From assembly GCA_009694195.1 (NCBI GenBank), contig SHVQ01000024.1, positions 1-43,214 on the forward strand: DNA of 43,214 nucleotides. The letters run 5' to 3'. Below, piece by piece: positions 15,955 through 23,240 of this stretch. Within the stretch, counting starts at the first letter, position 1. Every line of letters begins with the position of its first letter. The translations under genes and the position numbers were made by a program. The DNA is from Rhodospirillales bacterium (GTDB lineage Bacteria; Pseudomonadota; Alphaproteobacteria; Rhodospirillales; SHVQ01). A model generated the notes under the pieces. The model was not told the DNA's origin, searched no databases, and saw only the letters and a list, made by a program, of their open reading frames with translations.

Positions 15955-17502
15955 ATGTTCAGATCGAGACTAAGGGCCGGCGCATGCCTTGTGCTTCTCT
16001 CCGCGTTAGGGGCATGCGCCACCGCGCCCGATCAAGCCTTTCCATCAAAGGACGACCATTGCGCTGGTTTTTTCAGCGCCGAGGAAATCCTCAAGCTCCA
16101 CACAATCGAAGTGGACGACCGCGGACAGACCGACGCCTTTGATACGCGGTTTAAGGGCATCTTGCAGGGCCTTGCAGACTACAAAAAATGCCGGGGGCCA
16201 ACAAACCCGACCCGGCTTTTGATTTTCGCCCACGGGGGACTCAATTCGTTCAACGCGGCGAGAAAGCAAGCCGTCGAACAAGCTCCCCTGATGCGAAAGG
16301 ATGGTTACTATCCCGTCTTCATGATCTGGCGCACCGGTCCGCTCGCGACCTACTGGGACCAAATCGCGCATGTCCGGACGGGCGATGTTTCGGAAGTGCC
16401 GAGCCCGACGTTCCCACTCTATCTCGCCGGCGACCTGGGACAAGGGTTCGCCCGCGCGCCCGTGAACCTGAAGAATCAGTTCAAGCGCTATTGGCGCTCG
16501 GAGGTGGTTCAGGATGAAGCGTTTGAGATCGACGAGAAGAAAGTGGGCGAGAACCATGGCAACCCTGATTCGATCTATTACAACGTGACGCTCCCTAAGA
16601 TCTTCCAGGACAAGCGGGTGATAGACGCGGAGAGCGTATTCAAAGAGACCCTTTACTTTTTGCTCATGCCGGTGCGTGGGGTCGTCACCATTCTTCTCGA
16701 TCCCATCGGCAAGACGGCTTGGGAGAACATGGTTCGGCGCGCTCTTTCCAGCATCCATCGGGCGGCTGAGTTTTTGGTCTGCGAAGATGACAAGGACGAC
16801 GCATCCCGATGCGCGGCTCAGAAGAAGGTTGAACAGCGCGATTACCCCCATGGCTCCGGAGGATTCTCCAAGTTTTTTCAAGAGCTCGAGGATTGTTTTG
16901 CGAAGCGGGCGACGAATGAGGCCAAGGGGTCGGGCCGCGATTGCCTGCTCGGGACATACGGCGTCAACGCGCTCGAAGGCGTCAAAGTCACGCTCATCGG
17001 CCACAGCATGGGCACGATCATATTCAACGAATTGATCAGCCTTTATCCCGGCATTCCTTACGAGAACATCGTTTATATGGCCGCTGCTTCCAGTATCCGT
17101 CACTTCATGGACGCAATCGTGCCCCTGATTCGGGATCAAGCAAAAAAAGAAGATGGCGTGAAATTCTACAGTCTCATGCTGCACCCGCTGGCCGAGGCCC
17201 GCGAGCGGTCCGTCCATCAGGGGGCCGCGCCCAGCGGAACCTTGCTCGAATGGATCGACGAGATGTACGAACCTTCGGTCACGCCGCTCGACCGCACGCT
17301 CGGCAAGTGGCGCAACATTCGCGTCGCGAAGCATTTATTGGAAGAAGACGCCAAGCCGAGAATCAAGTTCAAGATTTTTGGCTTTGACAAGAACGATCCC
17401 GTGGAGCACGGACAATTCAATGACATGAAATATTGCTATTGGCGCCCCGCGTTTTGGGGCGACGAATCGAGTTCAGATCATGTTTGCGATAAGCGTCGGT
17501 GA
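15955..17502 (+). CDS. Lipoprotein alpha/beta hydrolase, C-terminus at an IS end
   Basis: A 515-residue predicted outer-membrane or periplasmic lipoprotein. The signal is MFRSRLRAGACLVLLSALGAC with a lipobox ending at C21. The hydrolase core begins at LLIFAHGGLNSF (oxyanion region) and the nucleophile elbow is GHSMG at residues 349-353 with S351. YMAAASSIRHFMD follows as the next core strand and helix. Long insertions between these elements resemble large bacterial esterase-like proteins of unknown substrate. The ATG at 15955 was preferred over upstream in-frame codons because it starts the signal peptide. The stop codon TGA (17500-17502) is the first three bases of an IS3-like terminal sequence, so the last residues may be altered or shortened. 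Confidence 0.8.
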   Translation: MFRSRLRAGACLVLLSALGACATAPDQAFPSKDDHCAGFFSAEEILKLHTIEVDDRGQTDAFDTRFKGILQGLADYKKCRGPTNPTRLLIFAHGGLNSFNAARKQAVEQAPLMRKDGYYPVFMIWRTGPLATYWDQIAHVRTGDVSEVPSPTFPLYLAGDLGQGFARAPVNLKNQFKRYWRSEVVQDEAFEIDEKKVGENHGNPDSIYYNVTLPKIFQDKRVIDAESVFKETLYFLLMPVRGVVTILLDPIGKTAWENMVRRALSSIHRAAEFLVCEDDKDDASRCAAQKKVEQRDYPHGSGGFSKFFQELEDCFAKRATNEAKGSGRDCLLGTYGVNALEGVKVTLIGHSMGTIIFNELISLYPGIPYENIVYMAAASSIRHFMDAIVPLIRDQAKKEDGVKFYSLMLHPLAEARERSVHQGAAPSGTLLEWIDEMYEPSVTPLDRTLGKWRNIRVAKHLLEEDAKPRIKFKIFGFDKNDPVEHGQFNDMKYCYWRPAFWGDESSSDHVCDKRR

Positions 17503-17713
17503 CCTGCCCTGTTTCTTCGGACCAACGATTATGTGAGAGACTGGCTCCCTGATCGGAGGGAGCGATGCGCAAGTCGAGGTTCACGGAAGAGCAGATGGTT
17601 GCGATCATGGTGTGACGCTCGACTTCAGCCGGCCCGGCCGGCCGATCGACAACGCGTTCGTGGAATCGTTCAACGGACGCCTGCGCGAGGAATGCCTGAA
17701 CGCCCACTGGTTC
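17500..17713 (+). mobile_element. Collapsed IS3-family (IS407-like) remnant
   Basis: The left end is TGACCTGCCCTG (17500-17511), like IS3-group terminal repeats. A ribosome site GGAGGGAGCG leads to ATG 17565, which starts MRKSRFTEEQMVAIM, the N-terminus of OrfA. At about 17609-17612 the reading jumps to the end of OrfB: VTLDFSRPGRPIDNAF then VESFNGRLREECLNAHWF, the integrase-core region with the catalytic Glu. About 1 kb of internal transposase sequence is missing and I cannot see a right terminal repeat. It lies between the lipoprotein hydrolase and the aminotransferase genes and is inactive. Confidence 0.8.
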
Positions 17714-17778
17714 GGCCGCTCCCCATTGCGGTGGTTCCGCGCCCTGCTATGCTCTTGGCTCAATCCTAGGGGGGAACC

Positions 17779-19161
17779 ATGAACCGCTTGAGCAACTCCG
17801 CCGCCAGCCGCGACCTGGCCTATCACGTCCACGGCTACACGAACCTGAAGAAGATCCAGGAGCAGGGCCCGCTGGTGATCACCCGCGGCAAGGGCGTTCG
17901 CGTGTTCGACGAGGACGGCAAATCCTACATCGAAGGGCTCGCCGGGCTCTGGTGCACGGCGCTCGGGTTCGGCGAGGAGCGCCTGGTCGAGGCGGCGTCG
18001 CAAGAGATGCGGAAGCTCTCCTACTACCACGGGTTCGCCGGGATGACCTCCGACGTCGTCATCGATCTCTCAGAGCGGCTGATCAAGATGGCGCCGGTGC
18101 CGATGTCGAAGGTGCTCTACGCCAACTCGGGCTCGGAGGCCAACGATCTCGCGATCAAGCTCGCCTGGTACTACAACAACGCCCTCGGCCGGCCGAAGAA
18201 AAAGAAGATCATCTCGCGCGTGAAGGGCTATCACGGCATCACCGTGATGACGGCGAGCCTGACCGGGCTCCCCCACCTGCACGGCGACTTCGATCTGCCG
18301 CTCGCGGGCGTGAAGCACACGCTCTGCCCCCATCACTACCGTTTCGGCCAGGCCGGCGAGAGCGAAGAAGACTTCGCCACCCGCTGCGCCGAGACCCTCG
18401 ACAAGCTGATCCGCGACGAGGGACCGGACACGGTCGCCGCGTTCATCGCCGAGCCGGTGATGGGCGCGGGCGGCGTGATCGTCCCGCCCAAGACGTACTT
18501 CGAGAAGGTCCAAAAGGTCCTGAAGAAGCACGAGGTGCTGTTCATCGTGGACGAGGTCATTTGCGGGTTCGGCCGCACCGGAAACATGTTCGGGTCGGAA
18601 ACGTACAACCTCAAGCCGGACATGATCTCGGTCGCCAAGGCGCTCACCTCGGCCTACGTCCCGATGTCGGCCCTCATGGTCGCCGATCACGTGTTCCAGG
18701 CCATGGTGAAACAGAGCGAAAAGCTCGGCGTCTTCGGCCACGGCTCGACCTATGGCGGGCACCCCGTGGCCGCCGCGGTCGCCATCGAGGCGCTCAAGAT
18801 TTACGAGGAGCGCAATATCGTCGGCCACGTGCGCAAGGTGGGGCCGCGCCTGCAGAACGGGCTCCGGAAGTTCCTCGACCATCCGCTGGTCGGCGATGTG
18901 CGCGGGATCGGCCTCATCGGCGCGGTCGAGCTGGTCAAGAACAAGAAGACCAAGGAGGCCTTCGAGCCGAAGGACGGCGTCGGTGTCTTTCTGATGGGAC
19001 GGGCGCGGGCGCACGGGCTGATCAGCCGCGCGATCGGCGACTCGTTCGCGTTCGCCCCGCCGCTGGTCATCACCGAAGCGGAGATCGACGAGATGCTCGG
19101 ATCGTTCGGTCGCGCCCTCGACGAGACCCTGGCGTCGGTGAAGGAGCGCGGTCTCGCCTGA
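17779..19161 (+). CDS. Class III (omega) aminotransferase
   Basis: A 460-residue PLP-dependent class III aminotransferase that moves an amino group from an amine or omega-amino acid to a keto acid such as pyruvate. The fold signatures are complete: GLWCTALGFG (small domain and active-site Trp region), YANSGSEANDLAIKLAWYY (PLP phosphate site), GYHGITVMTASLTGL, IAEPVMGAGGVIVPP, FIVDEVICGFGRTGNMFG (Asp to the pyridine N) and ISVAKALTSAYVPM with the PLP-Lys at K287. HGSTYGGHPVAAAVA supplies the second phosphate contact. The ATG at 17779 follows a strong AGGGGGGAACC site. The sequence resembles beta-alanine/pyruvate and putrescine/pyruvate type enzymes; exact amine unknown. It stands alone, just downstream of the IS remnant. 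Confidence 0.92.
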   Translation: MNRLSNSAASRDLAYHVHGYTNLKKIQEQGPLVITRGKGVRVFDEDGKSYIEGLAGLWCTALGFGEERLVEAASQEMRKLSYYHGFAGMTSDVVIDLSERLIKMAPVPMSKVLYANSGSEANDLAIKLAWYYNNALGRPKKKKIISRVKGYHGITVMTASLTGLPHLHGDFDLPLAGVKHTLCPHHYRFGQAGESEEDFATRCAETLDKLIRDEGPDTVAAFIAEPVMGAGGVIVPPKTYFEKVQKVLKKHEVLFIVDEVICGFGRTGNMFGSETYNLKPDMISVAKALTSAYVPMSALMVADHVFQAMVKQSEKLGVFGHGSTYGGHPVAAAVAIEALKIYEERNIVGHVRKVGPRLQNGLRKFLDHPLVGDVRGIGLIGAVELVKNKKTKEAFEPKDGVGVFLMGRARAHGLISRAIGDSFAFAPPLVITEAEIDEMLGSFGRALDETLASVKERGLA

Positions 19162-19183
19162 GCTGGAGCGTCCAAGCGGAATC

Positions 19184-19293
19184 GTCACCCTCGCGGAAGC
19201 GGGGGTCCAGGCTCTTGAAGCACGTTGGATTCCCGCTTTGCCTACTCCGCCGAAGCAGCCGCTTCGGCTGCGAAGGCTGGACGCGGGAATGAC
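19184..19293. repeat. REP-like repeat cluster
   Basis: Starts GTCACCCTCGCGGAAGCGGG and ends ACGCGGGAATGAC, with an internal GAAGCAGCCGCTTC hairpin. It belongs to the same family as 1588-1665, 19888-19997 and 37099-37157. It separates the aminotransferase gene from the PadR-like gene. Confidence 0.65.
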
Positions 19294-19336
19294 GGCTCCC
19301 TGGACTTGACCCTGCCGGAAGACTACATAGAGAGCC

Positions 19337-19885
19337 ATGTACGCCGACAGCACGCTGACGCCGAAAGAAGCCGTGCGGCTTTGCGCGCTTGGCACGCTTG
19401 CGCTTGGGCCCCGGCGCTACAGCGCGCTCGCAAGCACCGTCCGCCATTTCGTAAGCCACATCCTGGGTCCGTCCCTCGACCTCATGGGGACCTCCATCGA
19501 GCTCCTGAGGCTGGAAGGGCTGGTCGAATCCTCCAGCGGGGTGAGCATGGCCGATGATGCCGTGCTTGAGCTGACGCCCAAGGGCCGGGACGCGTTGAAC
19601 GCTCTGTTGCGGGCTCGCGTGCGGGCGGCGGCGACCGAGTTCAATCGGCTGATCGTCTCCCTTAAGTTCCGCTTCCTCCACCTCCTGGAGCCCAAGGAGC
19701 AGCGGACCCAAGTGGAGATGCTTTCCGACGTGATCGAGAACGAGGTTTCCCGTCTCACGGCGCTGCGCGGCGATCACGCCGAGGACGGCGGCCATCTCGT
19801 GTCCTGGCTCGACCACGAGATCGCGCTGCTGGAGTCCAGGCTCCACTGGCTGCAGGCCCTGCACGGCCGGCTGGGACATTCCTGA
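19337..19885 (+). CDS. PadR-like winged-helix protein (putative regulator)
   Basis: A 182-residue protein resembling PadR-type regulators. The N-terminal half has winged-helix character: EAVRLCALGTLALGPRRYSALASTVRHFV, then a recognition-like helix SLDLMGTSIELLRLEGLVES and a wing ending ADDAVLELTPKGRDALNALL, where the LTPKGR turn is typical of PadR and MarR wings. The C-terminal half is helical (FRFLHLLEPKEQRTQVEMLSD and WLDHEIALLESRLHWLQAL), as in the dimerisation helix of PadR. The family assignment is moderate because the first helix-turn-helix is atypical. The ATG at 19337 follows AGAGAGCC. REP repeats flank it on both sides, so it is probably monocistronic. Confidence 0.65.
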   Translation: MYADSTLTPKEAVRLCALGTLALGPRRYSALASTVRHFVSHILGPSLDLMGTSIELLRLEGLVESSSGVSMADDAVLELTPKGRDALNALLRARVRAAATEFNRLIVSLKFRFLHLLEPKEQRTQVEMLSDVIENEVSRLTALRGDHAEDGGHLVSWLDHEIALLESRLHWLQALHGRLGHS

Positions 19886-19887
19886 GC

Positions 19888-19997
19888 AAGCCTGGATGCC
19901 CGCTTGCGCGGGCATGACGAAATGGTTCCGTCGTTCCCGCGAAAGCGGGAACCCAGCTCTTCAAACCTTTTCGAAGCTTGCGTTCGCAGGGGTGACG
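19888..19997. repeat. REP-like repeat cluster
   Basis: Two palindromes: GCCCGCTTGCGCGGGC near 19898 and TTCCCGCGAAAGCGGGAA near 19934, then a GGGGTGACGA end. It lies between the convergent PadR-like and Hpt genes and may serve as a bidirectional transcript end. Confidence 0.65.
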
Positions 19998-20004
19998 AAT
20001 CAGG

Positions 20005-20502
20005 TCACGCGCCTTGCGTGAGCTTGTCGCACACCTTCCGGATGCCCGTCATAATCGCTTCCCCAACCTTGCCGCCGTCGCCTTGCATCTTGGAAGCGAT
20101 GACCAGCTTCATCGAATCGATATGGATACGGATGACCTCGTTCTCGAGGTCGGTCTTCCCGGCTGTCCCCATCTTTTCGATGATGCGGCAGAGCTCGTTG
20201 CCGACGGACGTCAACAGGCTGTAGCCGAAACTCCCCCCCTGCCCCTTCATTTGGTGGGCAACCTGGAAGATTTTGCTCAGGACCTCTTTGCGGTCGTGCT
20301 GTCCCGAGACGAGCCTTTCGTATTCGGCGCCGATCTTGACGATGTCCTCCTGCACCCAACGCAGGTAGTCGCCGGCCATGCCGGCGATGACGGACTCGGC
20401 GCGTTCCAGTGCCGCCGGGTCGACGGCACCGGTGCCGCCCACGCTCACTTTTGATTTCAGCGTATTCGGCGGATTTATTATCTCGAACTTGCTGTTCGCC
20501 AT
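20005..20502 (-). CDS. Histidine phosphotransfer (Hpt) domain protein
   Basis: A 165-residue single-domain phosphotransfer protein. The phospho-accepting His is H83 in IFQVAHQMKGQGGSFGY, matching the Hpt consensus AHxxKGxxxxxG; the four-helix bundle continues with LLTSVGNELCRIIEKM and a long final helix containing IHIDSMKLVIASKM. A 35-residue N-terminal extension precedes the domain. It would relay phosphate between a hybrid sensor kinase and a response regulator, neither of which is adjacent; the regulator at 38971-39567 is a possible but unproven partner. The ATG at 20502 follows GGGAGCAGGCAG. Upstream, 20503-20640 holds no gene. Confidence 0.85.
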   Translation of the reverse strand: MANSKFEIINPPNTLKSKVSVGGTGAVDPAALERAESVIAGMAGDYLRWVQEDIVKIGAEYERLVSGQHDRKEVLSKIFQVAHQMKGQGGSFGYSLLTSVGNELCRIIEKMGTAGKTDLENEVIRIHIDSMKLVIASKMQGDGGKVGEAIMTGIRKVCDKLTQGA

Positions 20503-20647
20503 CTGCCTGCTCCCGCCGGTCGTTCCGCGGGTGTCACCCCGCTCCCGTCAGTCGTTCGTCAGGTCTCCCCTGGTTTCTTCTATTGAGCTCCCCCCGCGGT
20601 GGCAAGTCCAAAGGGAGAGCCCAAGCCGCCGGCCGTTAATCCTTTAA

Positions 20648-20752
20648 CAGGCTGCTGAAAACCGCAACATTCGAACCTCCCCTTCGAGACGGCCGCATTC
20701 GCGGCCTCCTCAAGGATGAGGTCGTGGTCCAGGGCCATTTTTCTGCAGCCTG
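20648..20752. mobile_element. MITE-like palindromic element
   Basis: A 105-base element bounded by near-perfect inverted repeats: CAGGCTGCTGAAAA at the left (20648-20661) and TTTTCTGCAGCCTG at the right (20739-20752), whose complement CAGGCTGCAGAAAA differs at one base. The interior is also palindromic in part (GGCCGCATTCGCGGCC, CCTCCTCAAGGATGAGG). The size, terminal repeats and lack of coding capacity fit a miniature inverted-repeat transposable element; similar CAGGCTGCTGAAAA ends occur on several IS families. It lies beside an IS3 OrfA fragment. Confidence 0.7.
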
Positions 20753-20818
20753 CGAATTGGCCTGCTGCCGGTTTCGAAGACACCGAGTTAGGTGTTTTGA
20801 TAGAACCGGAGGTGGGTG

Positions 20819-20914
20819 ATGGAACGGCGGAAGTTTACGCAAGAGTTCAAGCTTAAGGCTGTGAAGCTGATCCAGGAGCGCGGGGTGACGGCGCCGGCAG
20901 CGGCGGCGGCAGTG
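20819..20914 (+). pseudogene. IS3-family OrfA N-terminal fragment
   Basis: The ATG at 20819 begins MERRKFTQEFKLKAVKLIQ, then ERGVTAPAAAAAV, which is the opening helix-turn-helix of IS3-family OrfA proteins. Similarity stops after about 30 codons; the frame stays open to 21004 but encodes nothing recognisable. The rest of OrfA and all of OrfB are absent. It differs in sequence from the IS3 remnant at 17500, so these are two separate insertions. With the MITE it accounts for most of the 516-base gap between the Hpt and DUF1489 genes. Confidence 0.7.
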
Positions 20915-21018
20915 GAGCCGGTAACTTTTAGACGCTCAAATCCGCCTTTCCCGAAAATCGTGTTATCGAAAGAATCCGCTCCTCAAGCGACCAGTCGGCT
21001 ATAGGACCCGGCGTCCTC

Positions 21019-21456
21019 TTACAGGAGGCCCAGTTCCCTCAGTTCCGCCGCCATGCCGTCCGGAAGGCGCCCCTCGCCCTCCGGGCCGCGCCGGGCGTCG
21101 GCGGGCGCGTCCTCGGCCTTAAGGTAGCGCCACCCTTGAAACGCGCGAAACGGCCGGGGCTCCGTCCGCACGAGCTTGCGGCCGAGGACGAGACCGCAGC
21201 CCGCGCGCCCATCGTAAACGACGCCCTCCTCGATCCCGATGAGGCGCTGGCGGACGCGGATCACGCCCTTGATCACCCAAAAGATGGAGCCGCCGTCCAG
21301 GAGCTCTTCCAGACGCTTGGGCGCGTGCCGCGTGCAATGGCGAAGCACCGGCCGCTCGCCTCCTTCGCGCGCGCGCTTGACGCGCGCCGATTGCAAGCGG
21401 GCGAGATGGTCCACGTCCTCGACGCCGACGCAGAGCTTGATCAGATGAACGGTCAT
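21019..21456 (-). CDS. DUF1489 family protein
   Basis: A 145-residue protein matching DUF1489, a family of unknown function found mainly in alphaproteobacteria. Typical elements are the start MTVHLIKLCVGVEDVDHLARLQ, the SIFWVIKGVIRVRQRLIGIE segment, CGLVLGRKLVRTEPRPFRAFQGWRYL, and the C-terminal AAELRELGLL. It is the last gene of a minus-strand run; the upstream DsbA/HCCA-isomerase-like gene ends 12 bases before its ATG, so the two are very likely cotranscribed. No signal peptide or membrane segment is present. Confidence 0.88.
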   Translation of the reverse strand: MTVHLIKLCVGVEDVDHLARLQSARVKRAREGGERPVLRHCTRHAPKRLEELLDGGSIFWVIKGVIRVRQRLIGIEEGVVYDGRAGCGLVLGRKLVRTEPRPFRAFQGWRYLKAEDAPADARRGPEGEGRLPDGMAAELRELGLL

Positions 21457-21468
21457 CGCATGTTCATT

Positions 21469-22083
21469 CTACCAGCCGCCGGACTGCAGCCAACGCTTGA
21501 CCATCCACAGGCGGTCCGATCCCCAGAACGGCTCCCCGTCGACGATAAAGAAGGGCGACCCGAATACGCCGCGCCGAATCGCTTCGTCGGTCTCCGCCTT
21601 TAGACGCTCCTTGATCCCGGGCGTGGCGATGGCGGCCAGCAGGTCCTCGGGCGCGATCCCAAGCCCGGCCCCGATCCCGGCCGCCACTTCGGGAACGGAG
21701 ATGTTCCGTCCCTCGCCGAAGTAGGCGCCGAGCGCGGCCTTCGCGAAATCCTTGGCGAGCGCCGGGTCGCGCTCATCCAGCCAATAGAACGCGCGCGCGG
21801 GCGCCAGCGCGGCGATCGGGAACGGCTCGGGCCTCGCCCAGGGCAGCTCCATGAACCGAGCCATGCGCGCCCAGTCGTGATCGGCATAGTCGCCCTTGAT
21901 CGGTTGGTCCGCCAACGGCCGGTTGCCGCTCACCTTCATCGCGGCGCCGAGCATCATCGGATGCCAGCGCACCGCGCGTTCGAACCGGCCGACGAGCGCG
22001 TCGATCTTGAACGCCGCGAAGTACCCGTAGGGCGACGAAAAATCGAAATAGAAGTCGACGGGTTCCTGGTTTTGCGCCGACAT
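21469..22083 (-). CDS. 2-hydroxychromene-2-carboxylate isomerase family protein (DsbA fold)
   Basis: A 204-residue thioredoxin-fold protein of the HCCA isomerase/kappa-class GST group. The N-terminus VDFYFDFSSPYGYFA carries the catalytic Ser that replaces the CxxC of DsbA; RWHPMMLGAAMKVSGNRP follows as the second strand-helix unit, and GVFGSPFFIVDGEPFWGSDRL is the cis-Pro glutathione-binding region typical of the family. Proven members isomerise HCCA in naphthalene degradation, using glutathione, but most chromosomal copies have unknown substrates, and no naphthalene genes are present here. The ATG at 22083 lies 63 bases after the DUF1989 stop, and the gene runs into the DUF1489 gene as an operon. 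Confidence 0.9.
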   Translation of the reverse strand: MSAQNQEPVDFYFDFSSPYGYFAAFKIDALVGRFERAVRWHPMMLGAAMKVSGNRPLADQPIKGDYADHDWARMARFMELPWARPEPFPIAALAPARAFYWLDERDPALAKDFAKAALGAYFGEGRNISVPEVAAGIGAGLGIAPEDLLAAIATPGIKERLKAETDEAIRRGVFGSPFFIVDGEPFWGSDRLWMVKRWLQSGGW

Positions 22084-22146
22084 GATGCCCCCACGACCCG
22101 CGCCCGCGGCGATGAGCTGCCGGGACTGCCGGCGGCGCCGCCGCCG

Positions 22147-22746
22147 TCAGATCACCTGGAAATGGGCTTCCGTCGGTTTGTTATTGCGCCCATTGATCGG
22201 AAGCATGTCTTGCGGGCACGCCGAAAACGCCATCACGACGTCCATCTCGGCGCGCAGAACGATGTAATCGCCGGGCCGCGTGTAGGGCGCCTCGAACGAC
22301 AGCGTGCCCACCTTCGTCCACGGGATGTTCATGAACAGGTTGAGCGGGCTCGGGACTTCCGGCGCATCCAGGCCGATTTCCTTCATGCCGGCGAACAGGT
22401 TGTCGGTGCAGTTGTCGTGGTACTCGTTGCAGCCGATGAGCCGGTACCGATAGTCGTCGCAGGCGGCGAGCAGGGTATCGTGAATTCCGGGCGATGTGTC
22501 TTCGACGACGGTGATGATCGGGCGCCGCTTGTTGGTGAGGAACTTATCGCCGACCTCGGGCGAAAGTTTCAACATGAAGGCGCGCGTGTGCTCCATGGAC
22601 ATGAACTCTTTCAGGTCCTCGGCATTGAACGCCCACGTGTCGACGACCTGCTGGCCATGGGTGTTGATGACCTTGATCGAACGGCCCTTGGCGACGCGCG
22701 CGGCCTTGCCGCGCCGCGCCGGAATCGTCTGAATGGCCCCCGTCAT
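22147..22746 (-). CDS. DUF1989 (urea carboxylase-associated family) protein, second copy
   Basis: A 199-residue DUF1989 protein. Shared family features are IKVINTHGQQVVDTWAF (residues about 24-40), SMEHTRAFMLKL, RPIITVVEDTSPGIHDTLLAACD, YRLIGCNEYHDNCTDN and RAEMDVVMAFSACPQD. It is clearly diverged from the copy at 16-648: the central region has CDDYRY..GCNEYHDNC rather than GHHDTIGGCC, so the active-site Cys/His pattern differs. Family members include carboxyguanidine deiminase subunits; this one is not next to a carboxylase. Its start overlaps the stop of the Rid-family gene by ATGA, implying coupled translation and a shared process. Substrate unknown. Confidence 0.87.
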   Translation of the reverse strand: MTGAIQTIPARRGKAARVAKGRSIKVINTHGQQVVDTWAFNAEDLKEFMSMEHTRAFMLKLSPEVGDKFLTNKRRPIITVVEDTSPGIHDTLLAACDDYRYRLIGCNEYHDNCTDNLFAGMKEIGLDAPEVPSPLNLFMNIPWTKVGTLSFEAPYTRPGDYIVLRAEMDVVMAFSACPQDMLPINGRNNKPTEAHFQVI

Positions 22747-23240
22747 TTATGTCCCTCCGTTGATGGCCGTATGCGCGCCGTTGCCTCGATTTCAACCTTC
22801 ATCCTGGGGTCGATCAAGGGCGCGATCACCGTCGTATTGGCCGGCCTGATCTCGCGGAAATGCCTTCCGAGGACTTGGGCGACCGCCGCGAAATGCCGGG
22901 CCTCCGTGATGTAGACGCGAAGGCGTACGATGTCGGCGAGCCCCGCGTTTGCCCGTTGAAGGGCCCATTCGATGTTGCGGATCGTCTGCTCGGCCTGCGT
23001 CCCCACGTCGTCGTCGATGGTGCCGGCCTCGTAGTCGAAGCCCGTCGTGCCGGAGACGAAGACCCACGGCCCGTCGATGACGGCGCGCGAATAAGCCGCG
23101 ATCTCCTCGAACTTCGAGCCCGAGCTGACCAGCCGCCTGGGCGGACGGCGGCCGACGTGCTCTTCGATGCGTCGAATCCGGCGGGGCCGCACCGGCGGAA
23201 CCGGCCGCCCTTTCCGCTTCCCTTTCTTGATCCCCTTCAT
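22743..23240 (-). CDS. Rid (YjgF/YER057c/UK114) family protein, non-canonical
   Basis: A 165-residue Rid-family protein. Family elements are YSRAVIDGPWVFVSGTTGFD, the DVGTQAEQTIRNIEWALQRANAGLADIVRLRVYI helix-strand unit, and RHFREIRPANTTVIA followed by KVEIEATARI. Canonical RidA enzymes use an Arg in the PAR(S/T) motif to hydrolyse reactive imines; here the residue is Asn135 (PAN), so imine deaminase activity of the RidA type is doubtful. A 30-residue Lys/Arg/Pro-rich N-terminal extension precedes the domain and is unusual. The ATG at 23240 overlaps the upstream membrane-protein stop (ATGA), and its own stop overlaps the DUF1989 start in the same way. Confidence 0.87.
   Translation of the reverse strand: MKGIKKGKRKGRPVPPVRPRRIRRIEEHVGRRPPRRLVSSGSKFEEIAAYSRAVIDGPWVFVSGTTGFDYEAGTIDDDVGTQAEQTIRNIEWALQRANAGLADIVRLRVYITEARHFAAVAQVLGRHFREIRPANTTVIAPLIDPRMKVEIEATARIRPSTEGHK

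Noticed and set aside
20915..21004. Continuation of the IS3 OrfA frame as a real small gene.
   Set aside because: After about 30 codons the similarity ends, the composition becomes random-looking and no domain is visible.
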